A stretch of 64,000 bases of DNA from Primula veris. Taxonomy: Eukaryota > Streptophyta > Magnoliopsida > Ericales > Primulaceae. A model generated the notes under the pieces. That model was not told the origin of the DNA and did no database searches. It saw only the letters and a list, made by a program, of their open reading frames with translations. How positions within the stretch are numbered: the first letter of the stretch is position 1; every line of letters starts with the position of its first letter. The stretch is from NCBI GenBank assembly GCA_963682055.1, contig OY821741.1, positions 23,754,711 through 23,818,710 of the forward strand, read 5' to 3'. The position numbers and the translations under genes were made by a program. This document shows positions 9,681 through 25,100 of this stretch, piece after piece.

Positions 9681-10054
9681 CGAGTCCAAATCTTCTACCC
9701 CATTTCTCTACCCCCTTCCATGCTCCCTTACTTATTTTATCCAAAAAAAACTTGAAAAAAATTGTACAATTACTATAATTATTATATATCAATACATTCC
9801 AATAATTATTTTTAAAAGAAAATCCACACAAATTTTATTTTGGAATAAATGTATAAATTAGTGTAAATTAAACATTGAATATTAAAAAAATTGTCTAAAA
9901 GAATATTATGTTCAAATGTTTTAAAATTTGAATACAATATAATATAAAAGTTTATAAAATTGTGGTATAAGTTGTGAAAATTTAAAATTTGAGTGAAAAT
10001 AAACAAGGGGGCATGGAAGGGGATAGAGAATAGGGGGTAGAAGATTTGGACTCG
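9681..10054. mobile_element. MITE (374 bp) with ~50-bp inverted repeats, TAA-flanked
   Basis: The left terminus CGAGTCCAAATCTTCTACCC is repeated inverted at the right end (GGGTAGAAGATTTGGACTCG). The arms extend to about 50 bp with a few mismatches, as far as the CCTTCCATGC/GCATGGAAGG phrases. TAA lies on both sides (9678-9680 and 10055-10057), matching a PIF/Harbinger-type 3-bp target duplication; the five bases GTAAC are also shared. The interior is AT-rich and non-coding. Frames at 9628-9861, 9812-10006 and 9921-10142 are chance reads through it. Confidence 0.75.
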
Positions 10055-10057
10055 TAA

Positions 10058-10511
10058 CGTATCTGAGTAACGTATAACATGATATTATAAAGTATATCCA
10101 CGCATTTGCATACCATATACATCTGAATCTGATCATCCCCAAAGTTACTCCAAAGATTGAAAAAATATATATCTTATCTTACTCCGATGACATCTCCATC
10201 AGTACAACCTGGCCAAATCAACCCCTAATCGATTAATTTCAACAAGTGATTTGATCAAGCTTGTATATGATTGTATCGAGATAAAAACTTTATAAAAATA
10301 TCTTGAACCTCACTTCGTATATTCCTAATAACATAACAAGCCGCGCAATAATTCATCTTTATCCCCTTTACTAAATAGTAAATACTGACGAAAACAAACT
10401 ATGGCAAATACCGCCTTATAAACGTGCATACTGTTTACCAGTTAAGGGAGTCACGTCAGAATTGTAGATCCATATGGTTCAATGTTTCATAAAAAAACTT
10501 GTTCTGTGAGA
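10058..10511. other. 3' flank of the methyltransferase pseudogene, nothing else recognised
   Basis: On the minus strand this follows the stop codon of the methyltransferase and would be its 3' untranslated and downstream DNA. No clear polyadenylation signal or other gene was identified. Confidence 0.4.
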
Positions 10512-12671
10512 CTATAACATGTACAAGAAAATCCCACCTGCAACTGAAACATTTAGGGACTCAAATTCTCCAGCCATGTGTATACTTACAAGCTCACATA
10601 ATTGCCTAGTTTTCTCCGAAAGTCCACCTCCTTCGCTTCCCAAAACTAAACACAATGGTCTGTCCGCTAAAGAATCTACAAGTTTTTGAGAAAGGGGAAT
10701 GACTAGCTTAGATTGCTCATTGCGATCTGGATGACCAGCCAAAATTTTGAAATGGAATATTTCTATTAGAGATTGTAGATGAGCCCAAGTACCGGAAACA
10801 ATTGGAATTTGAAAAGAGGCTCCTCTGCTAGCTCGAAGGGCTTTCTCGTTGAATGGGTCACAACAACCAGGAAGAAGGAATATGCCACCCTGTTAGTAAT
10901 TAATGCAAAAATGATAATTTATTACTTTATGGATACTTAAATAAGAAAGAGAAAAAAAAAAACCCATGTTGTATACAACTTGATTGCGGATATGGATTTT
11001 ATGGTATCATTTTACTTGTTGGTACCCAGTGTAAAAACGTTGTCTAAATAATCAATCAAAATTTTGATTTAAGTTTCATTCTTCCATTTAAACTATACTC
11101 CAGTTTAATTCGATAAAGTTGCGTCAGCTCAGTACATGTAGTAGTTATAAGATTGAGAAACAAAGTTATGCACTATATAAATAAATTTGATTAAATTAAC
11201 TTTTGTAGCCATTCATTTTCTCAACCAGAGGACATTTTCTCACCATGTTGATTTAGACAGCTGAAAACTCTCTTTTCATGACACAGTAGACCCAGTGTTC
11301 AGAAAATAGCCTAACCGCAATCTACAGTAGGTCTGGGGACAAATAACTAAAATCTTAGTTATAGGGCGTAATCCTATTTGCTGTAGCAAAGCAATACAAT
11401 TGTTTAATTGTCATCAAGATACAGTACCCTTTTCTGCTGTTTTTTTTAATAATGTTATTTTTCCTGATTAAGTAGCAACTCTATGGAAATGTAAACTGTA
11501 AAGAGAGTGTAGTTAGGAAGGTGCATCACGGGAGCTACCTCTTTTTAGTGCAGAAGGAGGTTATACATTAAATTTGATTCCAAAATGATCTACTACTAAT
11601 TTCACCAGCATCATATGAAAGTTTACTCACGATCACGAAGAAAGACAAATAATAAAAATATGAAAATAGAGAATCAAATGAAGTGTTTGCAATGGGGCGT
11701 CTTACTCATCCAAAAGCCATAGCTGATCTAAGCAAGGTTCCAAGATTACCTGGATCCTGCCATTGATCGACTTAATAGTTAGTTGTAATCAAAATTCAAA
11801 ACAGTATCTTCAAGAAGGAAACAGATCCAACCTAGAAAGCTTAACCCAACGTTATTTAGAGTCTCATATCTTTTTATGCAAGTACTTGACGGCTTAGTTC
11901 CCGGACATTAGTAGCGGATTTACGATTCCAGCACTTTTTAAACCAAATAACCCGATGGGAAAGTAGTGGGTCTTCAAAAAGTGGCAACTAAAATGTCGAA
12001 TCTATGCAAAACCTAGTTAATCTGCATTTGATTTCGTAAAAACAAAAAGAGATTCTAGAGACTAGTGCAGTACTTAGCACAAACGGTTCTCCTTTATTAT
12101 CAATCCATTTTCCATGAACCCGCTTAACCATTATACTTATACTTACTCCATTTAATTTTGCGTGACAATCTAGCACCTGTTTCTGAATTAGTTGTGCAAA
12201 ATCATAACTGGTGTGCTTGGCTAGGGGTTACCAAGAATCTTAAGCCTCAATACTGTCAAACAGTATAATGGCAGGCCTGAGATGGAGTATAGCTTAGTCA
12301 TTATCTAGAAGAAACCAACAATGCAGCAGCTCATATAACAGGTGTACTTAACTTTAGGAGAATGAAATTTTACCTGAATCCCATCAAGGACTAAAATCCG
12401 TTTTAGAGAGGGAAACAATTTGCACCAGTCCTCTTCTTGCAAGCTACCGTCCAGATTAGAGAATGTTGAAGGAATCTTCATCAAAGCAATTGCATCTAAA
12501 GAATCAGGTGATTCTAATCCAGATAGCTTCTTCATGACCGCTGAGCTAACACGGAGAGTAGTAAGGGGAAGAGCATTTAAACCATGAGGAACCTCAGCTT
12601 TACCGAGTACAATTAAGCAATTAACCGTAGTGGCTGAGTCCTGATTTAATTCGCAATAATTATTTACTTCC
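10512..12671 (-). pseudogene. TrmH/SpoU-family RNA 2'-O-methyltransferase, 5'-truncated, with premature TGA
   Basis: Three minus-strand exons with canonical borders are visible. They are 12671-12374 (about 99 residues, one leading base of a split codon), 11756-11706 (17 codons) and 10889-10512 (125 residues plus TAG). Translation shows the three SPOUT methyltransferase motifs in order: DPGNLGTLLRSAMAFG (motif 1, with the N-x-G-x3-R signature), LVLGSEGGGLS (motif 2) and ESLNVSVAGGIFLY (motif 3, the knot and S-adenosylmethionine site). The family methylates ribose 2'-OH in rRNA or tRNA; plant members are often organellar. Exon 2 ends GGA-TGA-GTAAG where family members usually have tryptophan (TGG), so the last codon is a stop that separates motif 1 from motifs 2 and 3. 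No N-terminal exon was found upstream. Skipping exon 2 would keep the frame (phase 0 on both sides) but remove motif 1. Family assignment is very secure; pseudogene status is likely but depends on the TGA being real. Confidence 0.85.
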
Positions 12672-14625
<1,954 letters not shown>

Positions 14626-15189
14626 CTGAGAATGTTTAACACATAATTTCCAATAAATACAGGAATTCATACAATAATAACAGCAAAAGACAATAGAAAT
14701 CCAATAGGTTCAAACTTCAAAACTATACTGAAATCGAGATTTCACACATGCGTTGTAAATTTGTACTGTTCCAAAGGAATGTACAAAACATTATCATGAT
14801 GCACACCATGAAAACTCAAATCAGCACCCTATAACAGTTGCACAAATAACACGGCAGTGACAAACAAAATTACATGAGTAGCGCCAACTAAAAGATACAA
14901 TAATGTACCAGCCTAAGATCACAATATCCACAAGCTGAAGGTCAAAATAGGCCTCTTGAAGCCTGAGATCAATATATGCCCCACAAGCCGAAGATCAAAT
15001 TCTAATTAAATCAAAAATTAAATACTCAGACACAGACTGCAGCAATATTAACTAGATAAATTTTCAAAATAGTTTTTTTGACTTTAAGGCCTCTATGGCT
15101 TAGCGTAGGAGAAAAGAAGGGATAACATGCAAAAGACCGAAGTTATGGTCGTTTTGCAATTGTTCAAATATTACTATACAGGATCAGTG
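14626..15189. other. transition between gene fragment and satellite array
   Basis: The sequence is AT-rich and unannotated. An imperfect repeated phrase (CACAAGCTGAAGGTCAAAAT / CACAAGCCGAAGATCAAAT, near 14930 and 14982) is visible. From about 15080 the sequence begins to show weak resemblance to the satellite monomers. Confidence 0.45.
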
Positions 15190-15268
15190 GCTATCACGCC
15201 TAACCGTTCATAAAACTCTGAGCATAGTTGTCGTTTTTCAATGGAGTGGACGAGAAAAGAAGCGATAA
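15190..15268 (+). repeat. decayed, truncated A monomer at the array edge
   Basis: CTATCACGCC...TAAAACTCTGAGCATAGTTG...GGACGAGAAAAGAAG is recognisable as the satellite A monomer (consensus phrases CATCACAGCCC, TAAGACTCTGACATTGAGCA, GAACGAGAAAGCAAG) with many substitutions. It joins directly to a B monomer without the second half of A. Degenerate, truncated terminal units are usual at satellite margins. Confidence 0.75.
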
Positions 15269-15368
15269 CTTAATAAGATTCCTACATTGTTCAAAGGGAT
15301 GAGAAATGAAGTGAGCAAGTTTAAATGCCGAAAGTCTCATTAAATATGATTAAAGGCCATCACAGCCC

Positions 15369-15482
15369 AAACCCTTAATAAGACTCTGACATTGAGCAGT
15401 TGAATGAACGAGAAAGCAAGTGAGCATGTTCAAGATTGATGTCGAAAATCTCATTAAGTAGGATTAAAGGCCATCACAGCCA
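15369..15482 (+). repeat. first clean A monomer (reference unit)
   Basis: This 114-bp unit sets the register for the array. It has the GATTGATGTCG and TCTCATTAAG alleles, and its final base is changed so that the junction to B reads AGCCAAAATAC instead of AGCCCAAATAC. That junction allele recurs in many later copies. Confidence 0.9.
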
Positions 15483-15587
15483 AAATACTTAATAAGATTC
15501 CTACATTGTTAAAAGGGATGAGAAATGAAGTGAGCAAGTTCAAATGCCGAAAGTCTCATTAAATAGGATTAAAGGCCATCACAGCCC
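15483..15587 (+). repeat. B monomer following the first clean A (reference unit)
   Basis: This 105-bp unit carries the GTTAAAAGGG allele in place of the common GTTCAAAGGG. That allele is otherwise restricted to the copies in the 16-19 kb and 29-36 kb blocks, which helps trace block relationships. Confidence 0.85.
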
Positions 15588-16689
15588 AAACCCTTAATAA
15601 GACTCTGACATTGAGCAGTTGAATGAACGAGAAAGCAAGTGACCATGTTAAAGCTCGATGTCGAAAATCTCATTAAGTAGGATTAAAGGCCATCACAGCC
15701 CAAATCCTTAGTAAGATTCCTACATTGTTCAAAGGGATGAGAAATTAAGTGAGCAAGTTCAAATGCCGAAAGTCTCATTAAATAGGATTAAAGGCCATCA
15801 CAGCCCAAACCCTTAATAAGACTCTGACATTGAGCAGTTGAATGAACGAGAAAGCAAGTGAGCATGTTAAAGCTCGATGTCGAAAATCTCATTAAGTAGG
15901 ATTAAAGGCCATCACAGCCCAAATCCTTAGTAAGATTCCTACATTGTTCAAAGGGATGAGAAATTAAGTGAGCAAGTTCAAATGCCGAAAGTCTCATTAA
16001 ATAGGATTAAAGGCCATCACAGCCCAAACCCTTAATAAGACTCTGACACTGAGCAGTTGAATGAACGAGAAAGCAAGTGAGCATGTTCAAGATCGATGTC
16101 GAAAATCTCATTAAGTAGGATTAAAGGCCATCACAGCCCAAATACTTAATAAGATTCCTACATTGTTCAAAGGGATGAGAAATGAAGTGAGCAAGTTCAA
16201 ATGCCAAAAGTCTCAATAAATAGGATTAAAGGCCATGACAGCCCAAACCCTTAATAAGACTCTGACATTGAGCAGTTGAATGAACGAGAAAGCAAGTGAG
16301 CATGTTCAAGATCGATGTCGAAAATCTCATTAAGTAGGATTAAAGGCCATCACAGCCCAAATACTTAATAAGATTCCTACATTGTTAAAAGGGATGAGAA
16401 ATGAAGTGAGCAAGTTCAAATGCCGAAAGTCTCATTAAATAGGATTAAAGGCCATCACAGCCCAAACCCTTAATAAGACTCTGACATTGAGCAGTTGAAT
16501 GAACGAGAAAGCAAGTGAGCATGTTCAAGATCGATGTCGAAAATCTCATTAAGTAGGATTAAAGGCCATCACAGCCCAAATACTTAATAAGATTCCTACA
16601 TTGTTCAAAGGGATGAGAAATGAAGTGAGCAAGTTCAAATACCGAAAGTCTCAATAAATAGGATTAAAGGCCATCACAGCCCAAACCCT

Positions 16690-19600
16690 TAATAAGACTC
16701 TGACATTGAGCAGTTGAATGAACGAGAAAGCAAGTGAGCATGTTCAAGATCGATGTCGAAAATCTCATTAAGTAGGATTAAAGGCCATCACAGCCCAAAT
16801 ACTTAATAAGATTCCTACATTGTTCAAAGGGATGAGAAATGAAGTGAGCAAGTTCAAATGCCAAAAGTCTCAATAAATAGGATTAAAGGCCATGACAGCC
16901 CAAACCCTTAATAAGACTCTGACATTGATCAGTTGAATGAACGAGAAAGCAAGTGAGCATGTTCAAGATTGATGTCGAAAATCTCATTAAGTAGGATTAA
17001 AGGCCATCACAGCCAAAATACTTAATAAGATTCCTACATTGTTAAAAGGGATGAGAAATGAAGTGAGCAAGTTCAAATGCCGAAAGTCTCATTAAATAGG
17101 ATTAAAGGCCATCACAGCCCAAACCCTTAATAAGACTCTGACATTGAGTAGTTGAATGAACGAGAAAGCAAGTGAGCATGTTCAAGATCGATGTCGAAAA
17201 TCTCATTAAGTAGGATTAAAGGCCATCACAGCCCAAATACTTAATAAGATTCCTACATTGTTCAAAGGGATGAGAAATGAAGTGAGCAAGTTCAAATACC
17301 GAAAGTCTCAATAAATAGGATTAAAGGCCATCACAGCCCAAACCCTTAATAAGACTCTGACATTGAGCAGTTGAATGAACGAGAAAGCAAGTGAGCATGT
17401 TCAAGATCGATGTCGAAAATCTCATTAAGTAGGATTAAAGGCCATCACAGCCCAAATACTTAATAAGATTCCTACATTGTTCAAAGGGATGAGAAATGAA
17501 GTGAGCAAGTTCAAATGCCAAAAGTCTCAATAAATAGGATTAAAGGCCATGACAGCCCAAACCCTTAATAAGACTCTGACATTGATCAGTTGAATGAACG
17601 AGAAAGCAAGTGAGCATGTTCAAGATTGATGTCGAAAATCTCATTAAGTAGGATTAAAGGCCATCACAGCCAAAATACTTAATAAGATTCCTACATTGTT
17701 AAAAGGGATGAGAAATGAAGTGAGCAAGTTCAAATGCCGAAAGTCTCATTAAATAGGATTAAAGGCCATCACAGCCCAAACCCTTAATAAGACTCTGACA
17801 TTGAGCAGTTGAATGAACGAGAAAGCAAGTGACCATGTTAAAGCTCGATGTCGAAAATCTCATTAAGTAGGATTAAAGGCCATCACAGCCCAAATCCTTA
17901 GTAAGATTCCTACATTGTTCAAAGGGATGAGAAATTAAGTGAGCAAGTTCAAATGCCGAAAGTCTCATTAAATAGGATTAAAGGCCATCACAGCCCAAAC
18001 CCTTAATAAGACTCTGACATTGAGCAGTTGAATGAACGAGAAAGCAAGTGAGCATGTTAAAGCTCGATGTCGAAAATCTCATTAAGTAGGATTAAAGGCC
18101 ATCACAGCCCAAATCCTTAGTAAGATTCCTACATTGTTCAAAGGGATGAGAAATTAAGTGAGCAAGTTCAAATGCCGAAAGTCTCATTAAATAGGATTAA
18201 AGGCCATCACAGCCCAAACCCTTAATAAGACTCTGACACTGAGCAGTTGAATGAACGAGAAAGCAAGTGAGCATGTTCAAGATCGATGTCGAAAATCTCA
18301 TTAAGTAGGATTAAAGGCCATCACAGCCCAAATACTTAATAAGATTCCTACATTGTTCAAAGGGATGAGAAATGAAGTGAGCAAGTTCAAATGCCAAAAG
18401 TCTCAATAAATAGGATTAAAGGCCATGACAGCCCAAACCCTTAATAAGACTCTGACATTGAGCAGTTGAATGAACGAGAAAGCAAGTGAGCATGTTCAAG
18501 ATTGATGTCGAAAATCTCATTAAGTAGGATTAAAGGCCATCACAGCCCAAATACTTAATAAGATTCCTACATTGTTCAAAGGGATGAGAAATGAAGTGAG
18601 CAAGTTCAAATACCGAAAGTCTCAATAAATAGGATTAAAGGCCATCACAGCCCAAACCCTTAATAAGACTCTGACATTGAGCAGTTGAATGAACGAGAAA
18701 GCAAGTGAGCATGTTCAAGATCGATGTCGAAAATCTCATTAAGTAGGATTAAAGGCCATCACAGCCCAAATACTTAATAAGATTCCTACATTGTTCAAAG
18801 GGATGAGAAATGAAGTGAGCAAGTTCAAATACCGAAAGTCTCAATAAATAGGATTAAAGGCCATGACAGCCCAAACCCTTAATAAGACTCTGACATTGAT
18901 CAGTTGAATGAACGAGAAAGCAAGTGAGCATGTTCAAGATCGATGTCGAAAATCTCATTAAGTAGGATTAAAGGCCATCAAAGCCAAAATACTTAATAAG
19001 ATTCCTACATTGTTAAAAGGGATGAGAAATGAAGTGAGCAAGTTCAAATGCCGAAAGTCTCATTAAATAGGATTAAAGGCCATCACAGCCCAAACCCTTA
19101 ATAAGACTCTGACATTGAGCAGTTGAATGAACGAGAAAGCAAGTGACCATGTTAAAGCTCGATGTCGAAAATCTCATTAAGTAGGATTAAAGGCCATCAC
19201 AGCCCAAATCCTTAGTAAGATTCCTACATTGTTCAAAGGGATGAGAAATTAAGTGAGCAAGTTCAAATGCCGAAAGTCTCATTAAATAGGATTAAAGGCC
19301 ATCACAGCCCAAACCCTTAATAAGACTCTGACACTGAGCAGTTGAATGAACGAGAAAGCAAGTGAGCATGTTCAAGATCGATGTCGAAAATCTCATTAAG
19401 TAGGATTAAAGGCCATCACAGCCCAAATACTTAATAAGATTCCTACATTGTTCAAAGGGATGAGAAATGAAGTGAGCAAGTTCAAATGCCAAAAGTCTCA
19501 ATAAATAGGATTAAAGGCCATGACAGCCCAAACCCTTAATAAGACTCTGACATTGAGCAGTTGAATGAACGAGAAAGCAAGTGAGCATGTTCAAGATTGA

Positions 19601-22140
19601 TGTCGAAAATCTCATTAAGTAAGATTAAAGGCCATCACAGCCCAAATACTTAATAAGATTCCTACATTGTTCAAAGGGATGAGAAATGAAGTGAGCAAGT
19701 TCAAATGCCGAAAGTCTCATTAAATAGGATTAAAGGCCATCACAGCCCAAACCCTTAATAAGACTCTGACATTGAGCAGTTGAATGAACGAGAAAGCAAG
19801 TGAGCATGTTCAAGATCGATGTCGAAAATCTCATTAAGTAGGATTAAAGGCCATCACAGCCCAAATACTTAATAAGATTCCTACATTGTTCAAAGGGATG
19901 AGAAATGAAGTGAGCAAGTTCAAATGCCGAAAGTCTCAATAAATAGGATTAAAGGCCATCACAGCCCAAACCCTTAATAAGACTCTGACATTGAGCAGTT
20001 GAATGAACGAGAAAGCAACTGAGCATGTTCAAGATCGATGTCGAAAATCTCATTAAGTAGGATTAAAGGCCATCACAGCCCAAATACTTAATAAGATTCC
20101 TACATTGTTCAAAGGGATGAGAAATGAAGTGAGCAAGTTCAAATACCGAAAGTCTCAATAAATAGGATTAAAGGCCATCACATCCCAAACCCTTAATAAG
20201 ACTCTGACATTGAGCAGTTGAATGAACGAGAAAGCAACTGAGCATGTTCAAGATCGATGTCGAAAATCACATTAAGTAGGATTAAAGGCCATCACAGCCC
20301 AAATACTTAATAAGATTCCTACATTGTTCAAAGGGATGAGAAATGAAGTGAGAAAGTTCAAATGCCGAAAGTCTCATTAAATAGGATTAAAGGCTATCAC
20401 AGCCCAAACACTTAATAATACTCTGACACTGAGCAGTTGAATGAACGAGAAAGCAAGTGAGCATGTTCAAGATTGATGTCGAAAATCTCATTAAGTAGGA
20501 TTAAAGGCCATCACAGCCCAAATACTTAATAAGATTCCTACATTGTTCAAAGGGATGAGAAATGAAGTGAGCAAGTTCAAATGCCGAAAGTCTCATTAAA
20601 AATGATTAAAGGCCATCACAGCCCAAACCCTTAATAAGACACTGACATTGAGCAGTTGAATGAACGAGAAAGCAACTGAGTACGTTCAAGATCGATGACG
20701 AAAATCACATTAAGTAGGATTAAAGGGATTCACAGCCAAAATACTTAATAAGATTCCTACATTGTTCAAAGGGATGAGAAATGAAGTGAGCAAGTTCAAA
20801 TGCCGAAAGTCTCAATAAATAGGATTAAAGGCCATCACAGCCCAAACCCTTAATAAGACTCTGACATTGAGCAGTTGAATGAACGAGAAAGCAAGTGAGC
20901 ATGTTCAAGATTGATGTCGAAAATCTCATTAAGTAGGATTAAAGGCCATCACAGCCCAAATACTTAATAATATTCCTACATTGTTCAAAGGGATGAGAAA
21001 TGAAGTGAGCAAGTTCAAATGCCAAAAGTCTCAATAAATAGGATTAAAGGCCATCACAGCCCAAACCCTTAATAAGACTCTGACATTGAGCAGTTGAATG
21101 AACGAGAAAGCAACTGAGCACGTTCAAGATCGATGACGAAAATCACATTAAGTAGGATTAAAGGCCACCACAGCCCAAATACTTAATAAGATTCCTACAT
21201 TGTTCAAAGGGATGAGAAATGAAGTGAGCAAGTTCAAATGCCGAAAGTCTCAATAAATAGGATTAAAGGCCATCACAGCCCAAACCTTTAATAAGACTCT
21301 GACATTGAGCAGTTGAATGAACGAGAAAGCAAGTGAGCATGTTCAAGATCGATGACGAAAATCTCATTAAGTAGGATTAAAGGTCATCACAGCCCAAATA
21401 CTTAATAAGATTCCTACATTGTTTAAAGGGATGAGAAATGAAGTGAGCAAGTTCAAATGCCGAAAGTCTCATTAAAAATGATTAAAGGCCATCACAGCCC
21501 AAACCCTTAATAAGACACTGACATTGAGCAGTTGAATGAACGAGAAAGCAACTGAGTATGTTCAAGATCGATGACGAAAATCACATTAAGTAGGATTAAA
21601 GGCCACCACAGCCCAAATACTTAATAAGATTCCTACATTGTTCAAAGGGATGAGAAATGAAGTGAGCAAGTTCAAATGCCGAAAGTCTCAATAAATAGGA
21701 TTAAAGGCCATCACAGCCCAAACCCTTAATAAGACTCTGACACTGAGCAGTTGAATGAACGAGAAAGCAAGTGAGCATGTTCAAGATCGATGTCGAAAAT
21801 CACATTAAGTAGGATTAAAGGCCATCACAGCCCAAATACTTAGTAAGATTCCTACATTGTTCAAAGGGATGAGAAATGAAGTGAGCAAGTTCAAATGCCG
21901 AAAGTCTCATTAAATAGGATTAAAGGCCATCACAGCCCAAACCCTTAATAAGACACTGACATTGAGCAGTTGAATGAACGAGAAAGCAACTGAGTACGTT
22001 CAAGATCGATGACGAAAATCACATTAAGTAGGATTAAAGGGATTCACAGCCAAAATACTTAATAAGATTCCTACATTGTTCAAAGGGATGAGAAATGAAG
22101 TGAGCAAGTTCAAATGCCGAAAGTCTCAATAAATAGGATT
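16690..22140 (+). repeat. satellite block copy 1 (about 5.45 kb)
   Basis: The order of rare variants (TTGATCAGTTG, GACCATGTTAAAGC, TTAAGTAAGATT, GTGAGAAAGTTC, AGGCTATCAC with AATAATACTC, GAGTACGTTC) matches the block at 28830-34500. The offset is 12141 bp in the left part and 12360 bp in the right part, so one 219-bp dimer was gained or lost between copies. Confidence 0.85.
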
Positions 22141-25100
22141 AAAGGCCATCACAGCCCAAACCCTTAATAAGACTCTGACACTGAGCAGTTGAATGAACGA
22201 GAAAGCAAGTGAGCATGTTCAAGATCGATGTCGAAAATCTCATTAAGTAGGATTAAAGGCCATCACAGCCCAAATACTTAGTAAGATTCCTACATTGTTC
22301 AAAGGGATGAGAAATGAAGTGAGCAAGTTCAAATGCCGAAAGTCTCATTAAATAGGATTAAAGGCCATCACAGCCCAAACCCTTAATAAGACACTGACAC
22401 TGAGCAGTTGAATGAACGAGAAAGCAACTGAGCACGTTCAAGATCGATGACGAAAATCACATTAAGTAGGATTAAAGGGATTCACAGCCAAAATACTTAA
22501 TAAGATTCCTACATTGTTCAAAGGGATGAGAAATGAAGTGAGCAAGTTCAAATGCCGAAAGTCTCAATAAATAGGATTAAAGGCCATCACAGCCCAAACC
22601 CTTAATAAGACTCTGACACTGAGCAGTTGAATGAACGAGAAAGCAAGTGAGCATGTTCAAGATCGATGTCGAAAATCTCATTAAGTAGGATTAAAGGCCA
22701 TCACAGCCCAAATCCTTAGTAAGATTCCTACATTGTTCAAAGGGATGAGAAATGAAGTGAGCAAGTTCAAATGCCGAAAGTCTCATTAAATAGGATTAAA
22801 GGCCATCACAGCCCAAACCCTTAATAAGACACTGACACTGAGCAGTTGAATGAACGAGAAAGCAAGTGAGTACGTTCAAGATCGATGTCGAAAATCACAT
22901 TAAGTAGGATTAAAGGCCATCAGAGCCCAAATACTTAATAAGATTCCTACATTGTTCAAAGGGATGAGAAATGAAGTGAGCAAGTTCAAATGCCGAAAGT
23001 CTCAATAAATAGGATTAAAGGTCATCACAGCCCAAACCCTTAATAAGACTCTGACACTGAGCAGTTGAATGAACGAGAAAGCAAGTGAGCATGTTCAAGA
23101 TCGATGTCGAAAATCTCATTAAGTAGGATTAAAGGCCATCACAGCCCAAATACTTAGTAAGATTCCTACATTGTTCAAAGGGATGAGAAATGAAGTGAGC
23201 AAGTTCAAATGCCGAAAGTCTCAATAAATAGGATTAAAGGCCATCACAGCCCAAACCCTTAATAAGACTCTGACACTGAGCAGTTGAATGAACGAGAAAG
23301 CAAGTGAGCATGTTCAAGATCGATGTCGAAAATCTCATTAAGTAGGATTAAAGGCCATCACAGCCCAAATACTTAATAAGATTCCTACATTGTTCAAAGG
23401 GATGAGAAATGAAGTGAGCAAGTTCAAATGCCGAAAGTCTCATTAAATAGGATTAAAGGCCATCACAGCCCAAACCCTTAATAAGACTCTGACACTGAGC
23501 AGTTGAATGAACGAGAAAGCAAGTGAGCATGTTCAAGATCGATGTCGAAAATCTCATTAAGTAGGATTAAAGGCCATCACAGCCCAAATACTTAGTAAGA
23601 TTCCTACATTGTTCAAAGGGATGAGAAATGAAGTGAGCAAGTTCAAATGCCGAAAGTCTCATTAAATAGGATTAAAGGCCATCACAGCCCAAACCCTTAA
23701 TAAGACTCTGACACTGAGCAGTTGAATGAACGAGAAAGCAAGTGAGCATGTTCAAGATCGATGTCGAAAATCACATTAAGTAGGATTAAAGGCCATCACA
23801 GCCCAAATACTTAATAAGATTCCTACATTGTTCAAAGGGATGAGAAATGAAGTGAGCAAGTTCAAATGCCGAAAGTCTCAATAAATAGGATTAAAGGCCA
23901 TCACAGCCCAAACCCTTAATAAGACTCTGACACTGAGCAGTTGAATGAACGAGAAAGCAAGTGAGCATGTTCAAGATCGATGTCGAAAATCTCATTAAGT
24001 AGGATTAAAGGCCATCACAGCCCAAATACTTAGTAAGATTCCTACATTGTTCAAAGGGATGAGAAATGAAGTGAGCAAGTTCAAATGCCGAAAGTCTCAA
24101 TAAATAGGATTAAAGGCCATCACAGCCCAAACCCTTAATAAGACTCTGACATTGAGCAGTTGAATGAACGAGAAAGCAACTGAGCATGTTCAAGATCGAT
24201 GTCGAAAATCACATTAAGTAGGATTAAAGGCCATCACAGCCCAAATACTTAATAAGATTCCTACATTGTTCAAAGGGATGAGAAATGAAGTGAGCAAGTT
24301 CAAATGCCGAAAGTCTCAATAAATAGGATTAAAGGCCATCACAGCCCAAACCCTTAATAAGACTCTGACACTGAGCAGTTGAATGAACGAGAAAGCAAGT
24401 GAGCATGTTCAAGATCGATGTCGAAAATCACATTAAGTAGGATTAAAGGACATCACAGCCCAAATACTTAGTAAGATTCCTACATTGTTCAAAGGGATGA
24501 GAAATGAAGTGAGCAAGTTCAAATGCCGAAAGTCTCATTAAATAGGATTAAAGGCCATCACAGCCCAAACCCTTAATAAGACACTGACATTGAGCAGTTG
24601 AATGAACGAGAAAGCAACTGAGCACGTTCAAGATCGATGACGAAAATCACATTAAGTAGGATTAAAGGGATTCACAGCCAAAATACTTAATAAGATTCCT
24701 ACATTGTTCAAAGGGATGAGAAATGAAGTGAGCAAGTTCAAATGCCGAAAGTCTCAATAAATAGGATTAAAGGCCATCACAGCCCAAACCCTTAATAAGA
24801 CTCTGACACTGAGCAGTTGAATGAACGAGAAAGCAAGTGAGCATGTTCAAGATCGATGTCGAAAATCTCATTAAGTAGGATTAAAGGCCATCACAGCCCA
24901 AATCCTTAGTAAGATTCCTACATTGTTCAAAGGGATGAGAAATGAAGTGAGCAAGTTCAAATGCCGAAAGTCTCATTAAATAGGATTAAAGGCCATCACA
25001 GCCCAAACCCTTAATAAGACACTGACATTGAGCAGTTGAATGAACGAGAAAGCAAGTGAGCACGTTCAAGATCGATGACGAAAATCACATTAAGTAGGAT

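Noticed and set aside
9812..10142. Minus-strand open frames of 64 and 73 codons
   Set aside because: They read through the AT-rich interior and terminal repeat of the 374-bp MITE; no protein character.
11988..12176. Minus-strand open frame of 62 codons
   Set aside because: It lies in the intron between methyltransferase exons 12374 and 11756, has no family resemblance and no splice support.
12305..12373. Extension of the methyltransferase exon past LVLDGIQ
   Set aside because: A canonical donor (CAG/GTAAAA) follows LDGIQ, and the next exon resumes with the motif-1 sequence DPGNLG in phase, so the extra residues are intron.
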